A stretch of 64,000 nucleotides of DNA from Cervus elaphus (GCF_910594005.1 NC_057823.1:65160015-65224014); one strand, 5' to 3'; shown: positions 1 through 11,799, numbered from the stretch's first letter. Numbers and translations: made by a program. Notes: generated by a model not told the origin, from the letters alone.

Positions 1-1944
1 AACACAGCTTCCTCAAAGCTCTAAGGTTAACATTTCTTCTATTCAAGCAAACAGGTCAGAGTGAGAGATATCTCAAACCAAGTGCCAAATACCTGACAAA
101 GACTGATCAACTTCAAGCCAAGTGTCTACACAGGTCCTTTCAGTTATGGCCATGAGAGGGAGATAGGATCACATCACATAAACCTGGCTTCTGGAGCTTA
201 CCCCTCTGCGTAACTCTTTCTGGCAGCTGTCAGAGGAACAGGATCATTATAGTCTGATCACATGTCCATCAGTGATGGACCTAGAGATTTGTCCTGAGAT
301 ATCTTTCTTTCTAGAAGTCTCTGCCCCATCAAGAGGCATCATCATACTACAGAGACACACTGGTAAGTGGGACACAAATTAATCCAACATCTCTCCATGG
401 TATAATTTGTTTATCACTCACCCTCACATATTTACTATGGTTCTTCGGTTTATCTTTGGTTGTCTTTTTTTTTTTTTTTCCCGTCAAGAAGCAGATGTGT
501 CCTCTGAAAATTAGATTTGATATAGCATTGTCTTTGGTTTGTCTCCAGATGTGGCTAATTTTGCGGCTCAGTCAGAGGATGGCAAACAAATGCTTTCTTG
601 GGAGACATCAAATAATGACATTTAAGTCTTAATTGCTCCTTAGAATAGACCATTTTTTAAAATGTTTGACTCAAATACAGTGACTCTCATGGTTCTGTAA
701 GTTTAACTTAAAAGAGCTGTTGAGTTAAAAAAAATACAATGCACTTCCATAGCATTTCTGAAAACTAAGAGCTATATTTTTCTTTTAGTTTTAAGAACGT
801 TTATGCAACTGTTTATATATTCATGAAGTATGACTACTATGTATTTAGTTCTATTTCATCTCCCACATACCTACTGATGTGCAAAATCCATTTCTTATTG
901 TAACATGGAAATACTGCAAACATCTGTCATCCTATATCCCCCACAACTATACAACAATAGGATCTTGTATTTGTGAAGAAGCAAATTAGCATAGTTTCTT
1001 TTTGCAAGCCCTGGTATCTAAAATTCTGTCCTCAAAATTAAATTATTTTATTTAAAGAATGCACTTCTAGGAATCTCCTGTTAAAATTCAAATACTACTA
1101 GAAGAGGCAATATATTCATTTATTAGCTGAGTGATGCAATTTAGTTCAATATATGCTGAAACATTGCAAGCCTATGCTAATAAACTGGCCCAAAAGAAAA
1201 ATGAGATGCCTAAAGAGGTGATAAGTTCCCTACTGTAGAAGTTTCTCAAGTGGAGGTCAAATAGCCACCTGGAAGAAGTATCAAATATAAATATTTAGGC
1301 ATTGAATGGAATATTAAACATAATGATTGCTCATATACATATGAAATTCTACCAGTTCACTAGCATCTTTCTCCATTTATTCATGCTTTCAAGCATGCAT
1401 CCATTCATTTAGCCATCATGTATTCAATGTCTGCTACTATTATAAACTCTGGCCAATCAGTTGTAAACAGGCAAGAAAGACTGATGTTGGAGAGATTATA
1501 ATCAAAGGCTCTATGATTAGCCATTGGTATTAAAGCATAAAGTGGTTTATGAAAAATTTAGGCATGTAAGTGCTCAAGCAATTACAGATAATTATATGGT
1601 AGGGAGACTGCTAAATCTGGTCCAGCAGATGCCTAAGTAGATCATAGTGATAGGAGACCTAGGGTAGAAGAACCCAGGAAAACTTGGCATCAGTGAAAAT
1701 GTACCATGGATACCCACAGTATGATGCCAGAAAGGCACTTTGAGAATGAACGGGTCATGGACATGTCCATCTCATGTCAAATCATCTCCAAACATTTTGT
1801 TTCCCACATTTTAAAAATAATACCCAATGGCGACTACCTTGTTGCCTCCCCTTGAAGCACGCAAACTTTCATTATATTTTAGACCTAACTACTAGTAATA
1901 TTAACAAGAATATCAGCCACAACTATAATAGCAATTATAAGTAT
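1..1944. other. Unassigned A+T-rich DNA
   Basis: No gene or confidently recognised repeat is visible here. There is a poly-T run near 467-479. A weak L2-like stretch (antisense 3' end) may lie at about 1375-1470, where sequence resembling 'ttcattca...' precedes 'gtctgctactat'. CpG is rare, as expected for non-functional mammalian DNA. Confidence 0.5.
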
Positions 1945-2155
1945 GTACCCCCAGGTGTCACAGTGGTAAAGAATCTGCCTACCAATGCAAGATACAAAAG
2001 AGATACGGTTTTGATCCCTCAGTTGGGAAGATCTCTGGAGTAGGAAATGGCAGTCTGCTCCAGTATTCTTGCCTGGGAAATCCAGCAGACAGAGGAGCCT
2101 GGCAGGCTATCGTCCATGGGGTCACAGAGACAGACACAACGGAGGATGCATGCAC
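1945..2155 (+). mobile_element. Bov-tA SINE, diverged
   Basis: tRNA-derived ruminant SINE. The tRNA-related head (GGTGTCACAGTGGTAAAGAA, followed by a degraded B box 'ggttttgatccctc') leads into the BovB-like tail (CAGTATTCTTGCCTGGGAAA, then CCATGGGGTCACAGAGACAG). Several changes from the family consensus suggest an older copy. It abuts a MIR at its 3' side. Open frames across it at 1774-2043 and 2047-2229 are artefacts. Confidence 0.85.
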
Positions 2156-2345
2156 TATGTGTTGGACATTGTGTTATTTATCTGCATGTAATATCTCATT
2201 TTAATCTGTATAAATGTCCTATGAGGTAAAAGTCCAGTATCACCTCCACTTCACAGTTGAGATTACTGAGGCTCAGGGCAGTGAAGTAACATTAAAATGG
2301 CAACACAGTAAATGGCCAAGCTGGAACTCAAACCCAAGGCAATCT
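2156..2345 (-). mobile_element. MIR SINE (CORE-SINE)
   Basis: Ancient mammalian-wide SINE read antisense. It keeps the order of the MIR reverse complement: a 'tatctcattttaatc' segment, 'cctatgaggta', 'cttcacagttgagattactgaggc', then 'ggccaagctggaactcaaaccc' (the decayed tRNA-like end). The adjacent Bov-tA appears to have landed at or inside its edge. Confidence 0.8.
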
Positions 2346-2705
2346 AAAATCCAAATTATTTTTCTGTACTTTTTGTATTGAACTGAAGTCAGCTTCTCTG
2401 GAGCTTCAAACCACTAGTTCTTATTCTACTGTCTGAACCATCATAAAAGGTACACTGTGCATGACATTAAAGATATGTTCCCAAAACTAAACATCTCATT
2501 AAATATCCCCATTTCCATCATTCTGGCTTCACAGTCATCTCTGCTTGTCTTGTAGCTCCCTATTCATTAGAATTCAGTGGCATTCTTCTTATCCCTAGAA
2601 GTGGAATACAGGTGTAATCTTATAAATACTAAATGGGACAGGACCAGCAATGTCATCAATCCCATTCATCAACCATTGTCCACTGCCATTATCACAACAG
2701 CAATT
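2346..2705. other. Unassigned DNA
   Basis: Nothing recognised: no significant open frame, no tandem repeat and no familiar interspersed repeat. Confidence 0.5.
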
Positions 2706-2717
2706 AATACTCTAATT

Positions 2718-2926
2718 TAGAGGACTTCCTGGTGATCCAGTGGCTAAGACTGCACTCCCAATGCAGGGGGTCTGGGTTCCCAAGTCAGGGAACTAAATCT
2801 CACAAGCCACAACAAAGGATCCTGCATGCTATAACTAAAGATCCCACATACTGCAATGAAGACCAAAGACCCCACTACAACTTGGTGCAGTCAAATAAAA
2901 AATAAGAATTTTAAAAAAAAATTAGC
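2718..2926 (+). mobile_element. CHR-2-type cetartiodactyl SINE with TSDs
   Basis: tRNA-derived SINE older than Bov-tA. Diagnostic parts are 'ggtgatccagtggctaagac', 'atgcagggggtctgggttcc' (B-box region) and 'gtcagggaactaaatctcac', followed by an A-rich tail. A 12-bp direct repeat 'aatactctaatt' lies immediately before (2706-2717) and after (2927-2938) and is a perfect TSD, which fixes both ends. Confidence 0.9.
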
Positions 2927-2938
2927 AATACTCTAATT

Positions 2939-3481
2939 AAAAGTTTACAAGTTCAGAATTTAAATACATAATGAAAACTCTTGATCTTTACCATTTCCTA
3001 CTGGTTCTAGAACCAACAATATAGCTAAAGGTCATTTAAGCTTTTTCTCTAGAAAAGTCCTCCATGTTATGAGTTGAAGTCTGTCTTTCTATAGCAATTA
3101 GGCTTTATTCTCAATTCAGTCTGTAGGGGGTTATGAAAATAGTGTGTAGAGGTGCTGGGATTCCAACAAAGGTCTATGTAACGTCAGGGCCATACTCTTT
3201 GTGACTTTTCTTCAATTCTTTTGCTGTCATGTACAAATGTAGTCAATATGCGCGATCCAAGTTACTAACAGAACTGATCAATAGAACTAGGCTGAGGAAA
3301 TAACACTGTTAGTTTTCATGTGCTTTTTCTTTTTTACCAAGGATTGGGCTCTTTGTCCATCCTAGAATCTATGAGAACATTTGAACCTTATCATACCACC
3401 TGGCAAATTACTTGTCAGTGTTTCCAAGAAAGCTATAAAAACGGAGTCCTATAATTTGCTTCACATAGTGAAACAACTTAC
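2939..3481. other. Unassigned DNA
   Basis: No recognised gene or repeat. It contains a CpG-containing 'tatgcgcgatcc' near 3248, but nothing around it supports a regulatory call. Confidence 0.45.
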
Positions 3482-3690
3482 TGGGCTTTCCTGGTGACTC
3501 AGTGGTAAAGAACCCACCTGCCAATGCCGGAGATGAGGGTTCAGTCCCTGGTCTGGGAAGATCCCCTGGAGAAGGAAATGGCAACCCACTCCAGCATTCT
3601 TCCCTGGGAAATTCCATGGACAGAGGAACCTGATGGACTACAGTCCATGGGGTCGCAAAAGAGTCAGACACAACTCAGTGACTAAACAAC
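3482..3690 (+). mobile_element. Bov-tA SINE
   Basis: Nearly full-length copy. Head 'gggctttcctggtgactcag' (A-box region), 'ggttcagtccctgg' (B-box region), then 'gaaggaaatggcaacccact' and a BovB-like tail 'cagtccatggggtcgcaaaa' ending 'agtgactaaacaac'. The antisense 87-codon frame at 3408-3671 is a conceptual translation of this SINE and not a gene. Confidence 0.92.
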
Positions 3691-3910
3691 AGCTTCTTAT
3701 TCTGAGGAGCAGAACATTTTGATCACCACTCAGGGGACAGCAGTTTCAGTACTAGAATCTTTGTATAAGACTAAAATACTGGAATTTAGGTAATGTTTTT
3801 AACTCAGAGATACTAATTTAACAATTAATTATTATCCCTTTGGAGTTATGTTTAACTCCTTTATAGTAGTAACTGAAAGCTATATCTAAAAACTATAATC
3901 TCCTTGAAAA

Positions 3911-4103
3911 GGTTTGTCACTCAGTCGTTTTCAACCTTTTACGTCCCCATGGACTGTAGCTCACCAGGCTTCTCTGTCTGTGGAATTCTCCAGGCAAGAG
4001 TACTGAGTGGGTTGCCAGGGTTCCTTCTCCAGGAGACCTTCCCAACCCAGTGATATAACCCGCATCTCCTGTATTGGCAGGCAGGTTCTTTACCATCTGA
4101 ATC
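3911..4103 (-). mobile_element. Bov-tA SINE (antisense)
   Basis: Reverse-complement Bov-tA: tail first ('cactcagtcg', 'ccccatggactgtagctcac'), then 'gggttgccagggttccttct', 'gaccttcccaacccagtgat' and the tRNA-like head ending 'ttctttaccatctgaatc'. The 62-codon antisense frame at 3917-4105 is SINE-derived. Confidence 0.9.
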
Positions 4104-4727
4104 ATGGTTTTAAATCCAATAAGGAACTAGTCCTCTGTGTATAGCTGAGGAAACAGGCCTTGAGCATGAACTACATAAGTTCCTTAATTTTATATTTATA
4201 AAAACTATAAATTCCCTTAATTTTTATATCACTCTCTTTTATCTCATAACAGAATAGGTTGGAGTGGAATTATTTCCTCCTAAATAGTCATGAAACAATT
4301 TGGACATAGAAATAATATTTATAATTCATAAAGGGTCTCATAATAGCAACAATGTGGTTAAGATGGCATAAAATAAGACATGTTACTTGAAGTGAGAGGT
4401 ATGTCAAAAGAATAAAATTCACACAGTTAACACATGGAGAAGGGTATTATTGTATGGAAAAAACTCTAACTAGAGTAACTAGAGTTACTACTAACTTTCT
4501 ATGAAAATTAATTCCAGGCTTATTGGCAGTCAAGAAGGAAAAAGGAAAACCTACAGACTCCATAAGGTTTATCATTTAGAAAAGGAAGGATACCAAACAT
4601 TGAGCAAGAGAAGCATGCATTACAGAAGTCACAAGACTGATTACAGGAAATACATCAAGGAAAGAGTTGATATAATAGACCCACACACTTCAAAAACTGG
4701 AAGCAAATTCAGATCTCTTTGAATGAC
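4104..4727. other. Unassigned A+T-rich DNA with a small palindrome
   Basis: No recognised repeat. A small inverted repeat (AACTCTA...TAGAGTT with an 11-base loop) lies around 4462-4487. A 73-codon + frame at 4501-4722 matches no family I recognise; it lacks supporting signals and is treated as chance. Confidence 0.45.
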
Positions 4728-4815
4728 CTAATTTCACAGAGAGACTTGGGCACAGAGAAGAGAAGTAAATTTCCTAAGATCACCTAAATCATGAACCGGC
4801 TAATACAGGGATCAG
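4728..4815 (-). mobile_element. Possible MIR fragment
   Basis: Short stretch resembling the reverse complement of the MIR core: 'aatttcacagagagacttgg', then 'cacagagaagagaagtaaat' and 'cctaagatcacctaaatc'. It is short and diverged, hence modest confidence. Confidence 0.5.
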
Positions 4816-5205
4816 AGGCCACCATGTTTCCCATATTATTGCATCATTTACCTTGAAATCCACCTAGCGCCTTCCTCCGGGAGGAAAGAGGAATCACATG
4901 GGTCTGATTCCTGGCTTGGTGCTGGGAATTTGAAATATAGAACCAAGCTAGCTCAGATTAAAGAAAGGCTCAAACATCTTTCCCCCTTTTCTCTTTTAAG
5001 AAGTCTAAGTTTAGAGAGCTATCTTTAGCTAAGTTTTGGTTGACGAGTAGAACTGAACAAAAAATTATAGGGCACAAAGTCTCTGCAATTTTCAAGGAAG
5101 AACATGACAAAGAAAGAAGAACAAAAAATATATATATGGTTTGCACCAATTTTAATCAGAGACACAAAACAATATCTATAGCAAAACCCAACAGCAATTG
5201 GAGTC

Positions 5206-5380
5206 TGAGCATGTGCCAGACATAGCACTAGGTATTTTACATGCATTATCTCATTTAATCTTCACAAGATTCCTAAAGTAGAATCCTCATTTTACGGATA
5301 AGGAAACTGAGGCAAAGAGGTTATGTGAATTTTCTAGAGATAAACAAGTCTTCAGGTATAAAGCCAGAATTTGAACAATG
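5206..5380 (-). mobile_element. MIR SINE
   Basis: Well-preserved MIR in antisense: 'gagcatgtgccagacatagc', 'cattatctcatttaatcttc', 'cctcattttacggataagga', 'aactgaggcaaagaggttat' and 'agccagaatttgaac' follow one another in family order. The 73-codon antisense frame at 5025-5246 partly overlaps it and is not supported as a gene. Confidence 0.88.
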
Positions 5381-6509
5381 GTCTGTATGAGTCAGAAAAT
5401 CCTCACTTGGCTATGACATGAAAAGAACCCAACCCAAAAGAGAAGGAAGTCCAAAAACCTAATGAGTGAGTCGGTTTTGTTCAGCTGTTTTTTTTTTGTG
5501 CCTCTAATATAATAATATCTAAATATAGATTTTTTATTCTTTTTTTTAAAGTATTTTTCATAAACATGGAAACCAAGTTTTGTTTCCAGTAATCAAAAGA
5601 ATCCTGACCAATACAAGCTGCACTGTTCCTGTACATCAGAAGTTAAAGTAATAAACCCAGAAATTCAAGCCTGCTGCTGTGGAGCACGAAGGTTGCTGTG
5701 GATCCAGTACTTTCCAATCCACATATTCACTGTACCACTGTATTCATTGCTCTTGGTCATATTTTAACCACCAAGAAAGGATAGTACTTCTTCCTATTGT
5801 GCCCTACTTATTTAAATACCCTGTGTTTTACGTAATTAGAAAGCAAGATAATGTTTTTTCAATTTCCAAAATGAAGGTGGGGATGAAAGAATTCAAGCAC
5901 GTATCAAATGTGCATATCCACAGAGAAAAGAATTATTTTAAGTGATTTTTGAAGCACCGTAATTTAGAAGTATTTTCTTTTTAGGGTTATATATCCCAAA
6001 GACAGAGGTAACTGAAAAGAAGTTTTAGCAGGCTTCAGTTACAATATTATTAGTAAAAATACCATTGACAATGTACTTTTGATGTAATTATAAATAAGTT
6101 AGAGGATAGAGCAAAAAATCTGGACTTAGCTTTAGAAAACAAGAACTTTAATATAAAAGAAATGTGATATAAAATCAAAGAAGGTTAAAGCCTTATAATC
6201 ACAAATTTCAATTGTAAATAATAATGTATATTCAAGAAGTATGTATTTTTCTTCTTTTATTTTTTTCACTGCTTCTTTCCTACCTCTGTCCACTGAGAAG
6301 GACTATAAATGATACCTTAACCTGGTAGTAGTGAACACTTTGCGTATATACATTTTAGCTTCCAAATGTAACTTTCTAAATTAAAGGCACCAGGGATTTT
6401 AAAGGAAGAATGAAGTTTGAGATAAGAAATAAGAGGACCCTAGAATTTTGTCATAACAGGCATCAAAGAAGTTATCAATTACTACTAGTAAAATGTCAGT
6501 ATACTAATT
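5381..6509. other. Mostly unassigned; possible LTR fragment near 5465-5630
   Basis: A stretch reading 'aatcaaaagaatcctgacca' (about 5591-5610), preceded by 'gtcggttttgttcagctg' (about 5470), resembles the 3' part of MaLR/MLT1-type LTRs, at low confidence. The remainder, including an 88-codon + frame at 5679-5945, shows nothing I recognise. Confidence 0.35.
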
Positions 6510-6563
6510 TCACATGTTAGCGAGGTAATGCTCAAAATCCTTCAAGCTAGGGTTCAATAGTAG

Positions 6564-7460
6564 GTGAGCCAAGAACTTCCAGATGTACAAGCTGGATTTA
6601 GAAAAGGCAGGAGAACCAGAGACCAAATTGCCAACATCTGCTGGATAACAGAAAAAGCAAGAGTCATCCTGAAAAACATCTACTTCTGCTTCATTGACTA
6701 CACTAAGGTCTTTGGCTGTGTGGATCACAATAAAGTGTGGAAAATTCTTAAAGAGATGGGAATACCAGACCACCTTACCTGCCTCCTGAGAAATCTGTAT
6801 GCAGGTCAAGAAGCAACAGTTAGAACCAGACATGGAACAATTGACTGGTTCCCAGTTGGGAAAGGAGTATGTCAAGGCTGTATGTTGTCACCCTCCTTAT
6901 TTAACTTAAATGCAGAGTATATCACATGAAAAGTCAAGCTGGATGAATCACAAGCTGGAATCAAGACTGCTGGGAGAAATATCAACAACCTCAGATATGC
7001 TGATGACACCACCCTAATTGCAGAAAGTGAAGAACTAAAGAGCCTCTTGAAGAAGGTGAAAGAGGAGAATTAAAAAGCTGGCTTAAAACTCGAAAAACTA
7101 AAATCATGGCATCCAGCCCCACCATCTCATGGCAAATAGATGGGGGAAAAGTGAAAACAGTGATAGACTTTATTTTCTTGGTTTCCAAAATCACTGTGGA
7201 CAGTGACTGCAGCCACAAAATTAAAAGACACTTGCTCCTTGGGAAAAAAGGAATAGCAAACCTAGACAGCACATTAAAAAGAAGAGACATCACTTTGCCA
7301 ACAAGGACCATATGGTCAAAGCTATGATTTTTCCAGTAGTCATGTACGGATGTGAGAATTTGCCCATAAAGAAAGGTGAATGCTAAAGAATTGATGCTTT
7401 CAAACTGTGGTGTTGGAGAAGACTTTTGAGACTCTCTTGGACAGTAGGAGATCAAAGCAG
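6564..7460 (+). pseudogene. BovB reverse-transcriptase relic
   Basis: Decayed C-terminal part of the BovB polyprotein (endonuclease-RT enzyme for target-primed reverse transcription). The frame is open for 121 codons at 6564-6929 with the RT motifs GFRKGRRTRDQIAN, FIDYTKVF and GVCQGCMLSPSLFNL. It continues in pieces through YADD at 6996-7007 and a 73-codon piece at 7106-7327. In-frame stops and small indels separate the pieces. The 171-codon antisense frame at 6991-7506 is a shadow of this relic. Confidence 0.85.
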
Positions 7461-7463
7461 TCA

Positions 7464-7552
7464 CACCCATGGCTGACTCATGTGAATGTATGGCAAAAAC
7501 CACCAAAATATTGTAAAATAATTAGCCTCCAATTAAAATAAATTAAAAAAAA
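7464..7552 (+). mobile_element. L1 3'-end insertion nested in BovB
   Basis: An 89-bp segment absent from other BovB copies interrupts the BovB sequence between 'gatcaaagcagtca' and 'caatcctaaagg'. It reads 'cacccatggctgactcatgt', then 'ttgtaaaataattagcctcc' and ends A-rich, matching the extreme 3' end of ruminant L1 (the same tail occurs antisense at about 31940-32030). It is a severely 5'-truncated insertion. A TSD is not clear beyond a few bases. Confidence 0.85.
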
Positions 7553-7846
7553 TTCAATCCTAAAGGAAATCAGCCTGAATATTCATTGGAAGGACTGATG
7601 CTAAAGCTCCAATACTTTGGCCACCTGATGAGAAGAGTTGATTCATTGAAAAAGACTCTGATGCTGGGAAAGATTGAAAGCAGGAGAAGAAGGGGATGAC
7701 AGAGGATGAGATGGTTGCATGGAATCACCGACTCAACTGACATGAGTTTGAGCAAATTCCAGGAGATGGTGATGGACAGGGAAACATGGCATGCTGCAGT
7801 CCATGGGGCTGCAAAGAGTAGGACATGCCTTAGCGACTGAACTGAA

Positions 7847-8894
7847 ACAATATCATGTCAAAGAGACTCAGGAGCCAGTTTGAATAGACTCAGCTAGGAA
7901 TGTTACAGGGCTTTGTTCAACAAGAAAAATAATTGCAATGACTTAAAATATATCTAATAATTATATAAACATTTAATAAATGTATTAGTTCATAATAAAA
8001 CCAAGTAACAGCATGTGAGAAAAACGTATTGGTCAATGTTAGCATATGACAGAAGACAGAGTATCAGTTTGAAAGCTGGTAAACAGGAAATGAGTCAAGT
8101 GTTTATCCTACTTATTTAATGTGAATAGTAACTTGGGATACATGAATGGAAGTTTCCAGCCAACCATTTTCAGTTCAACCATTGATGCATGCAACAAATA
8201 GCTATTGTGTACATTCCACTTTTGAAGATTCTTGCCAAAAAAAAAAAAAAAAAAAGCTACTGATGTAATTCCCAAATTGCAGAAAATTTTGTAAAGAAAA
8301 ATATGAAATAATGAGAATCAAGAATATGGGAAACCACAGAAAAACAAACATTTTTATTTTTCTTTTTAAAATTGTTTCTTTAACAAATATATTAGAAGAA
8401 AAGGGTATGAAATAGAAAGAGAACCTAAAGATTAAGGAACTTAAAAGACATTGATCAATTATAAACTTATAGACCTAAGTTTTATTTTTGGAACCATTTA
8501 TGAAAAGCAGAAAATAAGAGAGACACAGGGACACAGAGCTTCTGAGACAATTGAGAAAATTTGAATACTTTAATGATTATTATTAATATTTGTATCTACT
8601 TGGACATGATAATATTATAGGTGTTATATCTTTAAAGAATATTTTCAGAGATATATTCTGGTATATTTATGAATGAAATGACATGATATGGTTTGATTAA
8701 AAATCACACATTATGAGGTATACAAAAGAAACAAGGTTGGCCATGAGCTGTCTCATAAAAAAGAAAAAAAATTGAGAATTGTTCTTTTTTTATTATCTAA
8801 AATAAGTACTGAGACTATGTGATCTTTCTATCTTTGTTAGAATTCCTCTGTGAATCATCTGGGTCTGTGGCTCCTTTCATGAGGCAAAGGAGGG
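7847..8894. other. Unassigned A+T-rich DNA
   Basis: Poly-A run near 8237-8255. No recognised repeat or plausible coding frame. The region is strongly A+T-rich with few CpGs. Confidence 0.5.
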
Positions 8895-9045
8895 ATGTGG
8901 TTTTAAGTGTACACCTTTTGAGGCTAGACATAAATTTGATTTGGCCCTGCTACTTCCCAAGTTAAATTAACTTAGCCTAAATTCAACAGTAGAATGAAGA
9001 TAATAATGCCTGGAACCCAAGATATTATTTTGCATCATCTAGAAC
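8895..9045 (+). mobile_element. MIR SINE
   Basis: Sense MIR: 'gtttta' lead-in, 'ttgaggctagacataaattt', 'gccctgctacttcccaagtt', then 'agaatgaagataataatgcc'. The order matches the tRNA-derived half followed by the CORE domain of MIR. Diverged. Confidence 0.65.
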
Positions 9046-9069
9046 ATTTACACATGATGTTTGCTCTAT

Positions 9070-9475
9070 TTAGAGTTCCATTCCAACTCGTTTGCCTAGT
9101 TAACTCTTAACTGATCCTTCTTATGTCAATGCCATCATCATCTCTTGAGTAAATCCATTCCTTTTCCTTCCTAGCCAGTTCAAGTTCCTTCATTACCTGT
9201 TCCTGTACAATGATACAATTCTCCTTTGTAGTTCTGATCACAACTGCAAGTTCACATTCGTTAGCTGATGTTTGGTTCATATCTACCTTCCCATTAGACT
9301 GTAAGCTTCATGACATCAAGGAAAAGTGTCTATGTTCAGCATTGATTACCCCTGGCAGATAACATAGCATGTATACAGCAAATATTGCTTGAATAGATAA
9401 ATGAACTGGCAAATGAATCATGAATCAAGTGCTTAGCATGGTATCTTAGAGCCAGCACTCAGTAACCACTGGTTA
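9070..9475 (+). mobile_element. L2 LINE 3' end
   Basis: Ancient LINE2 3' end. The diagnostic final section is 'attagactgtaagcttcatg', then 'caaggaaaagtgtctatg', 'gcagataacatagcatgt' and 'caaatattgcttgaatagat', equivalent to the L2 signature ending in 'ttgaatgaatga'. Upstream 'cattacctgttcctgtac' fits the same element. Confidence 0.8.
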
Positions 9476-10650
9476 CTGTTATACTTGCTGTTATTGTTTT
9501 TTGGTATTAGACTTCTGCAGTAGTTAAGAAGAAAGGGATAGGGAGGTTAAGAAAAATATAGGCTGTTAAATGTAGGGTATCAAATATAGGATGATAAGGT
9601 TTAGAGTAGTTCTCCAAGCTTAGTAGAGAATAAGAAATTTATATGGTAGCTGAACAGAAGCCCAATTGTATCATCTGTTCAACCTGGACCCATGGGTTGA
9701 AGGGTCTCTAGCCTGAGACACAGACATGGGACCTATATTTAAGATATTCTCTAAAATTCAAGCTTCTCTGGTCAGAAGTTTAGGCAGAATGGGTTTGGAA
9801 AAGGCAGAGGGTTCTTTTTTCACCTTACTTTCTATGCGCTGAGAAGCACAGTTTCCTCTAAGTTCTCAATGAGTGTGTTGAGTTGGTTCTCACTGTGTTG
9901 AGCTCAGTGGGTTTAGAAACAATGATATGTTATCATAACATGCTGACCAAAAAGAACAAAAGGTCAGGTTGGCTTTTGGTTTCACAAGTCTTGTTATATG
10001 AAAGTATGTGAAACGAATAGATTGATCCAGTTTTGCCATGATTATTCATTTGCTAAACTTCACCCCCTGCTTTTTGAGACATAGAGGGAATAAAAAATAA
10101 TGAATGTCATTTCTGTAGGCTGCTGAGAAAGGGACTACAAAGTACCCCGATTCTACCTGCTAGAAGTTTGTTTTAATTTTGTAAGTTGGAGATGACCTGT
10201 AAATGTTTTATAAAACATCTAAGGCAGTGTTCTTAAATTTTGCAGGTTATAGTTCTCTCTGAGATTCCAAAGATAAAAGCAGGTCCTTCTCTGAGAAATT
10301 ATAATACAAACATCAAGTTTCCACAATCTGCTTCAGGATGTTCATGGAGTTCCTGGATCTTAAACAGAGATCCCAGGGCAGAACAATTACTATGGAGATA
10401 TGGCCAACACACACAGGCCATGTGTCTGTGTTCTGTAGATCAAACCTAGTTTTGCACAGTGTGATGGTTTCTCATGGTTGTTAAATCCCTTGATTCATGA
10501 TCAATGTTCATTGAAAAACAAACAAACAAAAAACATAGGGAAAAAGACCACCTAAACATACTACTGAGTTAATGATTATATCATTTGGATTAAACTGATC
10601 ATTTTAACTCCTCCCAACAGTAAAAACAAGCTATATCTATATGTACTGGT
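9476..10650. other. Unassigned DNA
   Basis: No recognised repeat. A short hairpin-forming 'atgttatcataacat' occurs near 9927. The 69-codon + frame at 10240-10449 resembles no family known to me. Confidence 0.45.
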
Positions 10651-10762
10651 GTGTGCATGATGAGTCATTCAGTTGTGTCCACTTCTTTGTGAACCCATGG
10701 ACTTTTTTGGCATGGAATTTTCCAGCCAAGAATTCTAGGGTGGGTTGCCATTTCCAACTCCA
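10651..10762 (-). mobile_element. Bov-tA 3'-tail fragment (antisense)
   Basis: Only the BovB-like tail of a Bov-tA/Bov-A2 SINE remains: 'gagtcattcagttgtgtcca', 'gtgaacccatggac', 'ggaattttccagccaaga' and 'gggttgccatttccaact'. The tRNA-like head is missing. Confidence 0.75.
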
Positions 10763-10839
10763 ATATGTATCAGTACAAGTTTCAAAATCATTTAGGTTAA
10801 AAAAAAATGATCTATATGGTTAATGTTATTTATATTAAA

Positions 10840-11150
10840 TGCAAAGTATATGTATTCATATTTTTGGATAATCAAATAGGCAGCAAAAAAATGAGAAAAT
10901 ATTCATGGAAATTGTAAATGCTCAAATTCATGATAATGTTTCTTTCTGGGCAGAGAGGGAGGGAAATGAATGTAGGTAGAACATAGGAAATTTTAACTGT
11001 AAAGTTTTCTTCATAAAAATGGAGAAAGAGAACTGGAGTAGATGTAATATTAAAACTTGAAAAATGTGAGCTGGTGAGTTTAAAGAGGTTCATTATATTA
11101 TTCCTCCTTAGTGTTCATATAAGTATATCAAAATAAAGATTTGAAAAATG
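10840..11150 (+). mobile_element. Possible old L1 (L1M) 3' end
   Basis: A+T-rich stretch with 'atgtaatattaaaacttgaa' and 'gttcattatattattcctcc', then 'tcaaaataaagatttgaaaa', resembling 3' UTRs of old mammalian L1M elements. Diverged; the call rests on general resemblance. Confidence 0.45.
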
Positions 11151-11487
11151 AAAATAACCTAGCTCACAAGGATGTCATTAAAAACAAATGACCACATAAG
11201 CAAAAATGCCTTGGAAAAATACAAATGATACACGAAGGGCACACAGGTATCCCCCCCCTCGCTAAATTCATCTCATTAAAATTCAACCCAACAAATATTG
11301 ATTAAGCACAGTAAGATTCCATCAGACAGAAGGACCAAATTGATATAATGATCACAGACTCAAGATTCTATGGGGTCTTACTATTTATCCTGCTCAGTAG
11401 ATTTCAGAGGGGGATATAAATAGGGGTGAAAGCACTGTTTAATTTGTCATTCATCCTGCTTCAACCAGAAGAGCATTCTTTATGTTT

Positions 11488-11520
11488 TATACACACACAC
11501 ACACACACACATATAGATAT
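11488..11520. repeat. CA microsatellite
   Basis: About 11 CA units (near 11491-11510) followed by 'atatagatatat'. It immediately precedes a BovB 3' fragment. Confidence 0.9.
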
Positions 11521-11540
11521 ATTTCATGAAATAATGCATT

Positions 11541-11799
11541 GCTGAAACTGAAACTCCAATACTTGGGCTACCTGATGTGAAGAATTGACTCACCAGAAAA
11601 GACCCTGATGCTGGGAAAGACTGAAGGCAGGAAGAGAAGCAGACAACAGAGGATGAGATGGTTGGATGGCATCACTGACTCAATGGTCATGAGTTTGAAC
11701 AGGCTCTGGGAGTTGATGATGGAGAGGGAAGTCTGGTGTGCTGCAATCCATGGGGTCGCAAAGAGTTGGACATGACTGAGCAACTGAACTGAACTGAAT
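11541..11799 (+). mobile_element. BovB LINE 3' end
   Basis: 5'-truncated BovB of about 260 bp comprising the last codons and 3' tail: 'gctgaaactccaatac'-type start, 'gatgagatggttggatggca', 'ccatggggtcgcaaagagtt', ending 'ctgaactgaactgaa'. The 71-codon antisense frame at 11568-11783 is a shadow. No clear TSD. Confidence 0.93.

Larger units (their letters stand above)
6510..7846 (+). mobile_element. BovB (RTE) LINE, 5'-truncated, interrupted by L1 tail
   Basis: Sense BovB starting inside the reverse-transcriptase region and running to its 3' end ('tagcgactgaactgaaac'). The RT palm motif Y-A-D-D is intact at 6996-7007. The motif A region reads FIDYTKVFGCVD, with Gly where BovB copies usually have Asp. 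Stops and indels break the frame. A short L1 3' end sits at 7464-7552 and interrupts the C-terminal coding region. No endonuclease domain remains. Confidence 0.95.

Noticed and set aside
6991..7506. 171-codon minus-strand open frame
   Set aside because: Antisense to the BovB RT relic; the sense strand carries the recognisable motifs.
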